A stretch of DNA of 64,000 nucleotides. It comes from Trichocoleus sp. FACHB-40. GTDB taxonomy: Bacteria > Cyanobacteriota > Cyanobacteriia > Cyanobacteriales > FACHB-T130. A program made the translations under genes and the position numbers. The notes under the pieces were generated by a model that searched no databases, had not been told where the DNA came from, and saw only the letters and a program-made list of their open reading frames with translations. Location: NCBI RefSeq assembly GCF_014695915.1, contig NZ_JACJPF010000084.1, positions 49,871 to 113,870 on the forward strand, given 5' to 3'. Positions 26,153 through 35,558 of this stretch are shown here, piece by piece; position 1 is the stretch's first letter, and each line of letters begins with the position of its first letter.

Positions 26153-28510
26153 TCAATCTCTGGGTGTGCGTTTCTCAATCTCAGCGATGGGTAATAATAG
26201 AGTGTCTTCAATATGCGAGCGCGTTTTGTCACTTACATCACCGCTACTATTCAGGCAATCCACCAGTAACCGATTAGCATCATAGTATTGCCTTAGCTTT
26301 TGCTTCTGTTGAGGGCTGAACTGCCAACTATCGCTGATATTTTTACGTGGAATGCTTGACATCACATCTGAGAGTTGCTGAAGCCAAGCTTCACCCTTTG
26401 CTTGAAACCATGTCTCAAGTTTTTCTATACCTTCACGTACCTTAGGTAAATGGTGTTTTTTGAGTTTTTTCAGTGAAACTAATTTAAGGTTAGGTTCGCT
26501 TGTAATTAGCTCAGGCTTATCTATACTAATTAATTGACGAACCATCCATATAAAGTCAACTTCGTCTGGTAGTTGATTTTTGATATCTTGCAGAGAACGA
26601 CGCAGCTCAGGTTTAATGTCTAGTTTAGGATCGAGGCTACGGTCAATACCGGACAAAATCTCTAATGCAAAGTCAATATTGTCAAGCTCGGTAGTCTTCA
26701 ATTCACTGAACGGGGAGGTAGGGTCAAGAGGAAGGAGAAAGGTAAGGATGTATCCAAGCGCACTTGCAAGGTCAAAAGTGATATCATAATCAATAGCTAA
26801 TATAATGTCCATGCTATAAGCAGCTGTGGCTGCCTCCGAAATTTTCTTGTCAATTTCAACGCTCAAATACCAGGAAATTTTAAGGGCAAGGGCAAGGTAT
26901 AAGGCTCGAATAAGTGCTGGTTTATAGGGAAGTTTGGAGAAAAGAGCTTGCTGTTTTTGGTATACCCATGTTAGGAAATTCTGCAGTTTTTTATCATCAG
27001 CTACCATGACATCAATCTGTTGCTTAATTAATGTCATGATCTTGTCAATCGATTCTTCACTCGATTTTAATCTCGCTATCGCTTCCGCCTGTATCACTGG
27101 ATGGAGCCAGTATCCTGCTGGTTGAAACGCTACCAACTTCCCTTGAGATTGCAGGTTTTCAAAACCTAGCATCCATCCTTGGTTTTTTGGAAAATGTAAA
27201 AATAACTCATTTTCCGAAGATTTAGGGATATCCTCTCGTTTTTCTTTTTTAGATTCGACTAAACAGCTAAGTTGCAAGGATTCAATGGCCTGTCTTTGTT
27301 CTTCTTTGGACAGATCCCAAAGTAAACAAGAAAGTCCAATGTAGGGAATTTGAGGAATGTTTTGATAGGGATATAATCCTAAGCGACAAAGTAATTTATA
27401 GGCTTTAATATCGAACTCTAGCAGACGATCGAACTGACTAGCAATTAAATCTTTTATCTCTCCCTTTAACAAAAATTCTTGATTATCTTGCCAATAAGCT
27501 TCTAAATCACCGTCATAATCTGATTGGATCAGATTATGGAGAACTTTCATAGCTAGGGCGTTTCCCCCGTAGGCTTTGTGGATGGAACTCAAAGCTGAAG
27601 AATGAGTATTAATCTCAAATCCGCTGAAAAACTCTTGCCATGCTTCCTCGTCTAGCCCTGGCAATGGGTAAGGCTTAATTAAGGTTAATTTAGCCTCATT
27701 CAAACGAGTGCGGCTCGTAATCAATGTGATAGACTTTACCGTTGGATGAATTAAGACTCTACTAAGTAGTTCTACATAATCACGATGGGGTTTATCCAAC
27801 TTGCCGTTTTCATCTAAAGCAGTTTCAATATTATCAATTAGTACTCCAATTTTTTGATTCTGGAGCTTGCATCTAAGTTGCTCTAGTAGCATATCAAAAT
27901 TATCCTCTAGCTTCTCTACCTTGAAGTATTCTCTTAGTTGAAACTTAATCCAGCGTTCTACAGAAGTTATACACTGGGCATCCATTCCTACCTGGAGTTC
28001 CAGATACTCTAGTCTTTGAGTCTCGAAGTATTGGTGAGCCAGGGTTGTTTTGCCTACGCCGCCTTTGCCATAAATGCCAATAGTTTTTGCATTCTGACTA
28101 CCGACAAGGGTGTTGAGGTGCGCGATCGCTTCCTCACGCCCCACAAAATCAGCATTCTTTTTCCCTTCATCTGGCTGTGGGGGTTGTGGGACTTCTGCTG
28201 AGTGTTGTGATCGCCATCTCTCCAGCGCTGTCCGAAAATTCGTTTTTCTAACCTTTTCCCCTAATACTTCTGACAATAGCTTCCATAACTCAGAACCTTC
28301 ATTTTTTATGTGTTGAGAAGTATAGTCGTGGGTTTCAGCAATATCATCATAATTTTGACCTTGCCAAGATCCTCGAAGGATAAGCACTTCGATATCTGCC
28401 AATTTTCTTCCTTTTTTGGAAAAAATGGCTTTATTTGCAACTTCTAATGCTACTTCCAATGCTTCTTCGGCGTTCATCAAGCAGTGAGTATAAAATTGAT
28501 TCTTTGGCAT
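26153..28510 (-). CDS. STAND (NB-ARC/NACHT-like) ATPase with N-terminal helix-turn-helix domain
   Basis: A 785-residue protein. Residues about 14-100 form a helical HTH-like domain (DYDDIA..YTSQHIKNEGSELWKLLSEVLGEKV pattern) of the kind on cyanobacterial vWA-MoxR-associated and STAND proteins. Then come FVGREEAI (122-129), Walker A GKGGVGKT (148-155) and Walker B IGVLIDNIE (221-229). A long helical region follows, ending in a block (QKQKLRQYYDANRLLVDCLN, EDTLLLPIAEIEKR) I associate with the C-terminal helical domain of cyanobacterial NACHT proteins. STAND ATPases act as switchable sensors, often in phage defence or cell death. A defence role here is inference. Starts at ATG 28510; ATG 28477 (MNAEEALE) is an alternative. 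Confidence 0.8.
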   Translation of the reverse strand: MPKNQFYTHCLMNAEEALEVALEVANKAIFSKKGRKLADIEVLILRGSWQGQNYDDIAETHDYTSQHIKNEGSELWKLLSEVLGEKVRKTNFRTALERWRSQHSAEVPQPPQPDEGKKNADFVGREEAIAHLNTLVGSQNAKTIGIYGKGGVGKTTLAHQYFETQRLEYLELQVGMDAQCITSVERWIKFQLREYFKVEKLEDNFDMLLEQLRCKLQNQKIGVLIDNIETALDENGKLDKPHRDYVELLSRVLIHPTVKSITLITSRTRLNEAKLTLIKPYPLPGLDEEAWQEFFSGFEINTHSSALSSIHKAYGGNALAMKVLHNLIQSDYDGDLEAYWQDNQEFLLKGEIKDLIASQFDRLLEFDIKAYKLLCRLGLYPYQNIPQIPYIGLSCLLWDLSKEEQRQAIESLQLSCLVESKKEKREDIPKSSENELFLHFPKNQGWMLGFENLQSQGKLVAFQPAGYWLHPVIQAEAIARLKSSEESIDKIMTLIKQQIDVMVADDKKLQNFLTWVYQKQQALFSKLPYKPALIRALYLALALKISWYLSVEIDKKISEAATAAYSMDIILAIDYDITFDLASALGYILTFLLPLDPTSPFSELKTTELDNIDFALEILSGIDRSLDPKLDIKPELRRSLQDIKNQLPDEVDFIWMVRQLISIDKPELITSEPNLKLVSLKKLKKHHLPKVREGIEKLETWFQAKGEAWLQQLSDVMSSIPRKNISDSWQFSPQQKQKLRQYYDANRLLVDCLNSSGDVSDKTRSHIEDTLLLPIAEIEKRTPRD

Positions 28511-28638
28511 AACCTTACTTTTTTGGACTAAATCGGACTATCAATCTCCTTAATTTATAGTACCGACAAATTTTTAGATTGGAATCAGAATGATTGCATG
28601 AGTTGACTAATGCAACTATCGAGGATTTCAAGCAAACT

Positions 28639-29004
28639 ATGAATATTCAAGTCACACCCGCCATAGAAGTTTTAAATGTTGACTGCATGGAATTAAAATT
28701 TCAAGGTCATTCCTTGCGGTATGCGGGAACGGCAGAGGATTTAAAGTTGGTTGCTGAAGACTTGTGTTTAGCACTTCGTCTCAGTAAGACTGCTTGGATT
28801 AAAGTGCCACTAGAGTTCAGGGATTTAGTGCGTGTCTATGTAGGCAGACATCTACAGGGACTTTTAATACCAGAAGAAGTCCAGACAGTCAACCAGAATG
28901 GAATTGATTATCTGATGAATAATTCTGCCAATAAACGAACTGCACTTCAGTTTATGAAGTGGTTTTACGAAGAGGCGCTTCCCTCTATTCGCAAGAAAGC
29001 TTAA
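28639..29004 (+). CDS. BRO-N / antirepressor-like protein
   Basis: About 121 residues. The sequence matches the course of the BRO-N (phage antirepressor) fold: FQGHSLRYAGTAEDLKLVAEDLC near the start, TVNQNGIDYLMNNSANKRTA in the middle, and FMKWFYEEALPSIRKK at the end, the family's W-x-x-E-x-L-P-S-I-R-K signature. BRO-N domains bind DNA and are typical of phages and mobile DNA. The longest frame begins at TTG 28594; ATG 28639 with GAGGA upstream is preferred. It is divergent from the STAND ATPase gene (128 bp apart) and followed by an intrinsic terminator. It is probably a phage-derived regulator, possibly acting on its neighbour. Confidence 0.75.
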   Translation: MNIQVTPAIEVLNVDCMELKFQGHSLRYAGTAEDLKLVAEDLCLALRLSKTAWIKVPLEFRDLVRVYVGRHLQGLLIPEEVQTVNQNGIDYLMNNSANKRTALQFMKWFYEEALPSIRKKA

Positions 29005-29015
29005 TACTAATCTTG

Positions 29016-29040
29016 AAGCCCGCGCAGGCGGGCTTTGTTT
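29016..29040 (+). terminator. Intrinsic terminator after the BRO-N-like gene
   Basis: AAGCCCGC, loop GCAG, GCGGGCTT, then TGTTT. An 8-bp stem lies 12 bases after the stop codon. Confidence 0.9.
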
Positions 29041-29072
29041 GTATAGCCGCGAATTCTATTCGTTCGGTATTT

Positions 29073-30731
29073 TTACGCGCACCGAGACAGAGTAGATTCA
29101 CAATTGGACTGCTGAATGGGAATCTCAATTAAAAACTCTGTACCAATCCCTGGTTCGGAAACACAGGTCAATTTACCGCAGTGCTTTTCTACTACAATCT
29201 GATAACTAATTGATAACCCTAAACCACTACCTTTGCCTACAGGTTTCGTTGTAAAGAAGGGGTCAAATAGACGTTGCTGCACTTCTGATGTCATCCCAAC
29301 GCCGTTGTCTGTAATGCGAATTAATACTTGATTGTTGTCTCCTACTTCAGTGCGAATCTGAATCTGTGGGATTGGGGATTGGGGATTGGGGATTAGGGAT
29401 TGGGGATTAGGGATTGGGGATTGGGAATTGGAAGGACTCTTACCCAGTTCCTTGTCCCCAGTCCCTTGTCCCTTGTCCCTTGTCCCCAATCCCACAGATT
29501 CAGTCCTCATTTCCACAGCTTCAATGGCATTGCAGAGAATATTCATAAATGCTTGATTGAGTTCTCCAGCATTACAAGCTACTAAGGGAAGGTCGCCATA
29601 CTCTTTATGCACAACAATGTCGGGACGTTGCCCTTGCCCTTTGAGTCGGTTTTGCAAAAATAGTAGTGTGCTGTCAATGCCTTCGTGAATATCGACTGCC
29701 TTACCTTCGGCTTCGTCGAGTCGGGAGAAGTTTCGCAAGCTAAGAACAATATCACAAATGCGTTCTGATCCCAGTTGCATTGATGATAGGAGTTTCGGCA
29801 AGTCTAACATCAGAAAATCAAGGTCAATTGCCTCCATTTCTTCCTGAATTTCTGGCACAGGTTCGGGATAATGCTTGGCATAGAGATGCACTAGGTGCAG
29901 CAAGTCGTAGGCGTAATCGCTGGCATGAGCTAAATTACCGTGTATGTAGTTGACGGAGTTATTAACTTCGTGGGCGACACCTGCAACAATTTGCCCCAGA
30001 CTAGACATTTTTTCTGTCTGAATTAGTTGGGTTTGGGTGCGCTGGAGTTCGTGCAGAGTTTGTTCTAGTTTGGTTGCTTGTTGTCTAGATTGCGCTTCTG
30101 ATAGCCGCAGGGCTTCTGTTGCTAACTGATGAATTTGCGAGTGGGCGTATAGTAACTGATGCACGTCTAAGAGTTTGTAGGCTCCTGATAGTTGCACTAC
30201 AATCGGTTCGCATATTGATTCAGGCGATCGCTCTAATGACTGCTGCACTGTTTCTACAATTGAGGCGTTGCGATCGCATACTAATGTTTTGCTTTGGGCA
30301 AAGCTGTATAGCGCCAGTACAGGACGTTTGGAAAATAACTCTAAACTGTAGGGACGGCTCATGCACTCAAAAAACTGCCGCCGCGAAATCATCCCTACGA
30401 AATTACCCCCGTCGGCAATAATGATGCCTGGAAGCAACGGGTTAGCTTCAAAAAGCTTACTTACTTCCTCCGCGGTACATTCCAAATCGATGCAAGCGTC
30501 GTGGAGAGTTAACTCCTCTAGTGTGGAATCCAAATTTAGAGGCGATGCTTGGAGGGACGCTTCTAGTGGGCGTTGTTCAAACTCCTGAGTTGCTTGGCAG
30601 GCTACTAGGGTTTCTGATGCTTTATTAGTCCATGACAACGGCGTTGCTTGCTTTTGGCAGCCACGCGCTTCTTCTGAGTAGATGCGCCAGTTAGAAGTGT
30701 TTTCTGGAAAAGTTTTAGGCATCAGTACCAT
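29073..30731 (-). CDS. CBS-domain sensor histidine kinase (kinase 3)
   Basis: A 552-residue kinase. Residues about 70-200 look like a pair of CBS domains (FVGMISRRQFFECM and later VVQLSGAYKLLDVHQLL). A coiled coil (about 205-245) leads to the H-box VAGVAHEVNN, where the usual Pro after NN is Ser. The N-box is NILCNAIEAV, G1 DNGVGM and G2 GKGSGLGLSIS. An insert of about 45 residues (SVGLGTRDKGQ...SPIPNPQ repeats) between N box and G1 is encoded by an STRR element and is in frame. The longest frame starts at GTG 30737; ATG 30731 follows GAGAGGTG, and ATG 30722 is also possible. It is a paralogue of kinases 1 and 2. Confidence 0.9.
   Translation of the reverse strand: MVLMPKTFPENTSNWRIYSEEARGCQKQATPLSWTNKASETLVACQATQEFEQRPLEASLQASPLNLDSTLEELTLHDACIDLECTAEEVSKLFEANPLLPGIIIADGGNFVGMISRRQFFECMSRPYSLELFSKRPVLALYSFAQSKTLVCDRNASIVETVQQSLERSPESICEPIVVQLSGAYKLLDVHQLLYAHSQIHQLATEALRLSEAQSRQQATKLEQTLHELQRTQTQLIQTEKMSSLGQIVAGVAHEVNNSVNYIHGNLAHASDYAYDLLHLVHLYAKHYPEPVPEIQEEMEAIDLDFLMLDLPKLLSSMQLGSERICDIVLSLRNFSRLDEAEGKAVDIHEGIDSTLLFLQNRLKGQGQRPDIVVHKEYGDLPLVACNAGELNQAFMNILCNAIEAVEMRTESVGLGTRDKGQGTGDKELGKSPSNSQSPIPNPQSLIPNPQSPIPQIQIRTEVGDNNQVLIRITDNGVGMTSEVQQRLFDPFFTTKPVGKGSGLGLSISYQIVVEKHCGKLTCVSEPGIGTEFLIEIPIQQSNCESTLSRCA
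29365..29497. repeat. STRR palindromic element inside kinase 3
   Basis: The ends are a perfect 18-bp inverted repeat, AATCTGTGGGATTGGGGA and its complement. Between them are about ten GGGGATT/GGGATTA heptamers on the left arm and CCTTGTC heptamers on the right. This is the cleanest of the three kinase elements and shows the unit structure best. Confidence 0.88.
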
Positions 30732-30924
30732 AAGCACCTCTCTAAATTTACTGAATCGCTATGGTAGTATTCAGCTTTTTCAAAAACTGCGTGTTGACAC
30801 TGATCAATACAGTCTTGCGATCTGACGTTCCGGATTTTGTGATTAAGATCAACAAAGTAAATTTACTTAAACTTGCTTAAACTTTACGAAGCGTTCATGA
30901 ACTAAGCCTCTATCTCTGGGATAA

Positions 30925-32253
30925 TTAGGCAACTAGCCAGGGTAGCCAGATTGCCAAAGTTAAGAGTGTTACAAATAGCACTGGCAATGTCAGGATGAAG
31001 GCAACGGGAATATACTCACCCCAGCTGATGAAGAGTCCTTTACGATCTAGAATGTGCAGCCATAGCAGAGTAGACAGGCTGCCGATGGGCGTTATCTTTG
31101 CCCCCAAGTCGCAGCCTATGATATTTGCATATATCATTGCCTCGCGGAGCTCCGGGGAAGAACTACTGATATCTTTAATTGCCAAAGCATTAATTAACAC
31201 ACTGGGCAAATTGTTCATTACGCAGGACAGCAGGGTGGCTAAAAAGCCTGTACCTATTGTGGTAAGGGTGATTCCCCACTGAGATAGATTTTCTAAACTC
31301 AAGCTGAGGAAAGTTGTTAAGCCAGCATTCCGCAACCCGAAGACGACTAGATACATTCCCAAGCTGAAGAGAACTACTTGCCAAGGGGCAACTCGCAAAA
31401 CTTGGCGGAGGTTAATGACTGGGCGGACTGAGGGTTGGAACCATCGCCCCGCTAAAGCTAGCATGACAAATGCGCCCAACCCAGCGACTAAGGAAACTGG
31501 TATGTTTAAGGGTTCGGTTAGGAAGTATCCGTCTAGTAGCAAGCCTAAAATGGGGAAACTCCAACGAAATATTAGGCGATCGCGTATGGCAGTAGACGGG
31601 TTTGGCAGAGTGGCACTATAACTACTAGGGATGTTTCGCTGGAAGTAGAACCAGAGGACGCTTAAACTGCTGACAACTGCGACAACATTCACTGGCACCA
31701 TCACCAAGGCGTAGCGCAAAAAGGAAATCTGGAAATAGTCGGCGGAGATGATATTAACCAGGTTGCTCACGGATAGGGGCAGACTGGTGGCGTCGGCAAT
31801 GAAGCCGCAAGCCATGACAAAGGCAAGGATAGCTTGACTACCAAAGCCCAGTGCTAGCAGCATTTCCATCACAGTTGGTGTCCAAATTAAGGCGGTGCCA
31901 TCGTTGCTAAATACTGCTGTAACAGCTGCTCCCAATAAGACAATCAGGGCAAAAAGTAAATTGCCTCTACCCCTGCCCCACCGGGCAATATGAAGTGCCA
32001 GCCAAAGGAAAAATCCAGCTTCATCGAGAATTAAGGAAATGACGATCAGGGCCACCAAGGTGAAGGTGGCGTTCCAGACAATTTGCCAGACTTGGGGGAC
32101 GTTCTGCAAGGTGACAACACCTGTGGCAAGTGCCAGCAATGCTCCTCCCCCGGCGCTAAAGCCGATTCCCAAACCTCGCGGCTGCCAGATGACGAGGGTA
32201 AGGGTGAGGATAAAGATAGCGATCGCCCAAACAGAAGATGCTGTCAAGCTCAT
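30925..32253 (-). CDS. arsB: ArsB-type arsenite efflux membrane protein
   Basis: A 442-residue carrier with about 12 membrane segments. Motifs typical of ArsB are [17 protein letters not shown] (about 114-130), [12 protein letters not shown] (about 156-167), [13 protein letters not shown] and [20 protein letters not shown] (about 377-396). It exports arsenite (or antimonite) using the membrane potential, alone or with ArsA. No arsR, arsC or arsA is nearby, so control is not visible. It starts at ATG 32253. A terminator at 32323-32348 separates it from the gene upstream, so it has its own promoter. Confidence 0.88.
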   Translation of the reverse strand: MSLTASSVWAIAIFILTLTLVIWQPRGLGIGFSAGGGALLALATGVVTLQNVPQVWQIVWNATFTLVALIVISLILDEAGFFLWLALHIARWGRGRGNLLFALIVLLGAAVTAVFSNDGTALIWTPTVMEMLLALGFGSQAILAFVMACGFIADATSLPLSVSNLVNIISADYFQISFLRYALVMVPVNVVAVVSSLSVLWFYFQRNIPSSYSATLPNPSTAIRDRLIFRWSFPILGLLLDGYFLTEPLNIPVSLVAGLGAFVMLALAGRWFQPSVRPVINLRQVLRVAPWQVVLFSLGMYLVVFGLRNAGLTTFLSLSLENLSQWGITLTTIGTGFLATLLSCVMNNLPSVLINALAIKDISSSSPELREAMIYANIIGCDLGAKITPIGSLSTLLWLHILDRKGLFISWGEYIPVAFILTLPVLFVTLLTLAIWLPWLVA

Positions 32254-32322
32254 GGCTATTTGTGCATATACTTACTTCGCTTTTGGCATAATACTAAATC
32301 TGCCTAAAGGTGTAATTAATAC

Positions 32323-32348
32323 AAAAAAAAGCCTCTCTAAGAGAGGCT
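32323..32348 (-). terminator. Intrinsic terminator (minus strand) after the 1047-residue repeat-protein gene
   Basis: On the minus strand AGCCTCTC, loop TTA, GAGAGGCT, followed by eight T. It ends the transcript of the large repeat-protein gene before arsB. Confidence 0.92.
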
Positions 32349-32366
32349 GAAATAAATTTAGTTCAT

Positions 32367-32392
32367 CTCATTCCCAGACGGGAGCCTGGGAA
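32367..32392. repeat. Dispersed palindrome CTCATTCCCAG..CTGGGAA
   Basis: A hairpin of the same family as 23805-23833 and 59391-59418, just after the stop codon of the large repeat-protein gene. Confidence 0.6.
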
Positions 32393-32411
32393 GTATAGAA
32401 GGTCTCTACTT

Positions 32412-35400
32412 TTAACGGGTTCCGGCGACAGCTAAAGCGCCAGCGATCGCGCTAACAATACCGGAAACTGCCGCAGTTCCAAACAGCCACCAAGCAGCAG
32501 AGGCAGCAGCTTTGCGGGTTTCTTCCGCTTGTCGCTGCGCTTGATACTTCACTTCGTCTAAGCGGCGTTGGGCTTGCTGTTGGAGGCGATCCACTCGTTG
32601 CAGTACGCTGTTGCGTGCGCCTTCAATTTGATCGACAAGTCGGTTCGCATCTGCCTCGGAGATATCCTCACGGGAAGACATAATCGCAACCAGAGTGTTG
32701 CGATCGAAATGGGAGAGGCGATCTTTAAGCGAATCAAACCCAGCTTGCGGATCGTCAAACAACTGGCGAACATCTTTCTTGATGCTGTCATAGTTGAGTT
32801 CCGGGCGATCCAACGAGTTGAGGTAGTTGCGAATCTGGGCAAAAATGCCGTCAACCGTGTCTTGAATTCGCCGCTGAATGCTGCGAATTTGCTCAACAAA
32901 TTGATCGCGTACCGAGAGGACTTGATCCACAATTCGGGTAGCTTCTTCCTCAGAGATATCTTGCCGTTGCGACACTAGGGAGATCATCGTATCGCGGTCG
33001 ATGTGCGACAAGCGATCTGTTATACTCTCAACTCCAGTGCGCGGATCGTGCAGCAACAACTGCAAATCGCGCTTAATTGCTTCTGGGTTGAGTTCGTCTT
33101 TGCCAGTATTCCGCAGGTAGTCTTCCAGGGTGCTTTGGAAATCTTGAATTTGTGTCTGAGTCCGGGTGGCGAACCGACGGGGCGCTTTGACGATGTTTTT
33201 GATCGTACCCTGCACCTGATCGATTACCTGGTTTACTTGCTCCTCACTCAGGTCTTGCCGCTGACTCAGTAGCTTCACCAGGGTATCGCGGTCTACTTGA
33301 GAGAGGCGTTGCCGCAGTGCGGTCGCGCCTTGTTTGGGGTCAGAAAGCAATCTGGTCAAATCCCGCTGGATGCCTTCGGGATTCAGTTCATCCTTACCTG
33401 TGTTTCGCAGGTAATCTGTTAGAGCAGTGCTGGTTTTGTCTACCTGCTGTTTGGCTTTATCCATGACCATTTGTGGTGCGTGGACAACGTTGCTCCAAGA
33501 ATTTTGCACCTGATCGATAATTTGATTTACCTGATCTTCGCTCAAGTCTTGCCGCTGACTCAGTAGCTGGACTAAGGTATCGCGGTCAAAGCGAGAACCC
33601 CTTGCCTGGAGCGCCGATAGTCCGGCTTGCGGGTCGGAAAGGAGAGTTTTTAGATCCCGCTGGATGCCTTCGGGATTGAGTTCGTCTTTACCTGTGTTCC
33701 GCAGATAAGACTCTAAATTCACCCACAGCGCCTCGGTCTCGGATTTTACCCGGTCTTGCAGGGCTTGGGATTCAATTAGGACGCGATCGCGTGATTGTTC
33801 CAGATTGGCACTGATTTGATCGGCTTGTTCCTCGGTGATGTCTGTACGTCCCCGGAGCAATTGCATCAAGGCATAGCGATCGTACAAAGCAAGGCGACGC
33901 TCAAGTGTCTCGTGGTCGGCATCTGAATCTTCCAGCACCCGTTTGAAATTGTCATTGATGCCTGGTGCCGTCAGTTCAGTTGTGGGAGCCGTTTGGATAT
34001 ATTCTTCCACTCTGCGGCGCATATCCTGCGTCTTTTCTTCTTCCTCAGCTGCCCGCACTGTCACCAAAACTTCTTGGCGGATACCTTCTAATTGATCGGC
34101 AATGTCGTTGATTTTGTCTTGGGTAAATACGCCCCGCTGTTGCAGCAGGTTGGCAAAATACCCTCTGTCTAGTTGCTCTAATTCGCGGCGAATTGTTCCC
34201 GGATCGGCTTGGGGATCGTAGATGACTTCTTTGAATTCCCGGTTGAGTCCTGGCCGGGTGATCTGCCAGGAGTAGGTGTTGAGCAGGTAGTTTTCTACAT
34301 CGGCTCGAATGGTGCTGTAGGGGAGTTCTGGTTTAACTCCTGCTTGTGTCGCTAGTTTGTCAGTTTGCTCGGTTACTTTGTTTTTAGCTTTGGAGAGTGA
34401 ACTTAAGATGGTTTGCACATCTAAATCTGAGAGATCCGTGCGCCCCATTGCCAATCCCATGAGGCTAGTTAAACCCTGCTGAACGGTTAGCTGAATTGGG
34501 CCAGGAGCTGCTTCGTCAGCTGATTTTTGATCGGATTTCTTAGAGTCGCGCATCTCTGCAATCAGCTGGTCGAGTTTGGCGTTGATATCATCAGACTTCA
34601 CTTGACCGGGTTGTGCAGACTTCAGATAGTTGAGCAGTTCGCCCATCCGATCTGGTTGTTGCTCTCGCGATCCCACGGCTTGCCGCCACACGCCTTCGAG
34701 TTGGTCTACGATGCGGTTAAGGTCGCGTTTTGAGAGGTCTGTGCGATCGCTCACCAAATTTACAAATGTTTGGCGGTCGATGTTGCGGAGATTATCAGTG
34801 TTAGCGATCGCTTTTAGTTGCGGGTCACTCAGCAATCTTTCAAATTCACCCCGAATCTTTTGCATATCGAGTTCTGGCGGACGCAAACCGCCTAAATAAT
34901 CCTCCAGCGTCTCGCGGATGCTGGAAGGATCTATCCCCGATCCCAGTTCTCGCCGCACTGCTGCTGCTGCCGCCTCTGCTGTTGATACAACTTGATTGTT
35001 GACCGCTTGTGCGCCTATGGCTGCGGTTGCTGTGCCGACAATTGCTTGGAAGCCGCTGGTTGCAGTATTAACGACTGAACCAACTAACGATCCCACTGTC
35101 GTTGAACTTACCCAAAATAGCAGGCAGAAGTAGGTCGCCCAAATTACCAAACCGATAATGGCACCTAAACCGCTACTGCTAACCAGGGTGAGTTTCACAG
35201 CCAGGAAACACGCGATCGCTAACGCAATGGTGACAGTCACCAGCGTCCAAATTCCGACTGCTGTCCCTATTTTGCGAATTGTCCCGCCCAAGCTGCCAGA
35301 TTCATTATCATCATTAGAACTTGAATCTGATTGATGACCTAAGTAAGAAATCCCGGCGGCGACAGAGAGATTTGTTAACAGTAATTGCAATGCAAACGCT

Positions 35401-35558
35401 AGCACCACCCCAGCAACCAGCGCCACAAAAAACTCTGGCCCTGAAAATACAAGTGCCGCTCGTTCTGGCGTGTTCACTGCTGGATCGACTGGCGTAAGTT
35501 GCCCTACCCAAAATAGCGCTTTGTCCAGTTCCATTATTCCTGACGTAGTTTCAAACAT
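32412..35558 (-). CDS. Large membrane protein with seven tandem D-R-x-T-L-V repeats
   Basis: A 1048-residue protein. It has three membrane regions near the N-terminus (about 43-70, 95-122 and 128-158) and one at the C-terminus (about 1022-1043). In between are about seven repeats of roughly 85 residues, each following LxxYLxNTGKDELNPEGIQ, then LLSDPxxG, then DRDTLVxLLSQRxDLSEEQ and a VDQVQ helix. The last repeats are nearly identical to one another, a sign of recent internal duplication. The repeats are helical and acidic, so the middle is probably a long rod anchored at both ends. I know no function. Starts at ATG 35558 with AAGGA upstream; a terminator follows the gene. Confidence 0.85.
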   Translation of the reverse strand: MFETTSGIMELDKALFWVGQLTPVDPAVNTPERAALVFSGPEFFVALVAGVVLAFALQLLLTNLSVAAGISYLGHQSDSSSNDDNESGSLGGTIRKIGTAVGIWTLVTVTIALAIACFLAVKLTLVSSSGLGAIIGLVIWATYFCLLFWVSSTTVGSLVGSVVNTATSGFQAIVGTATAAIGAQAVNNQVVSTAEAAAAAVRRELGSGIDPSSIRETLEDYLGGLRPPELDMQKIRGEFERLLSDPQLKAIANTDNLRNIDRQTFVNLVSDRTDLSKRDLNRIVDQLEGVWRQAVGSREQQPDRMGELLNYLKSAQPGQVKSDDINAKLDQLIAEMRDSKKSDQKSADEAAPGPIQLTVQQGLTSLMGLAMGRTDLSDLDVQTILSSLSKAKNKVTEQTDKLATQAGVKPELPYSTIRADVENYLLNTYSWQITRPGLNREFKEVIYDPQADPGTIRRELEQLDRGYFANLLQQRGVFTQDKINDIADQLEGIRQEVLVTVRAAEEEEKTQDMRRRVEEYIQTAPTTELTAPGINDNFKRVLEDSDADHETLERRLALYDRYALMQLLRGRTDITEEQADQISANLEQSRDRVLIESQALQDRVKSETEALWVNLESYLRNTGKDELNPEGIQRDLKTLLSDPQAGLSALQARGSRFDRDTLVQLLSQRQDLSEDQVNQIIDQVQNSWSNVVHAPQMVMDKAKQQVDKTSTALTDYLRNTGKDELNPEGIQRDLTRLLSDPKQGATALRQRLSQVDRDTLVKLLSQRQDLSEEQVNQVIDQVQGTIKNIVKAPRRFATRTQTQIQDFQSTLEDYLRNTGKDELNPEAIKRDLQLLLHDPRTGVESITDRLSHIDRDTMISLVSQRQDISEEEATRIVDQVLSVRDQFVEQIRSIQRRIQDTVDGIFAQIRNYLNSLDRPELNYDSIKKDVRQLFDDPQAGFDSLKDRLSHFDRNTLVAIMSSREDISEADANRLVDQIEGARNSVLQRVDRLQQQAQRRLDEVKYQAQRQAEETRKAAASAAWWLFGTAAVSGIVSAIAGALAVAGTR

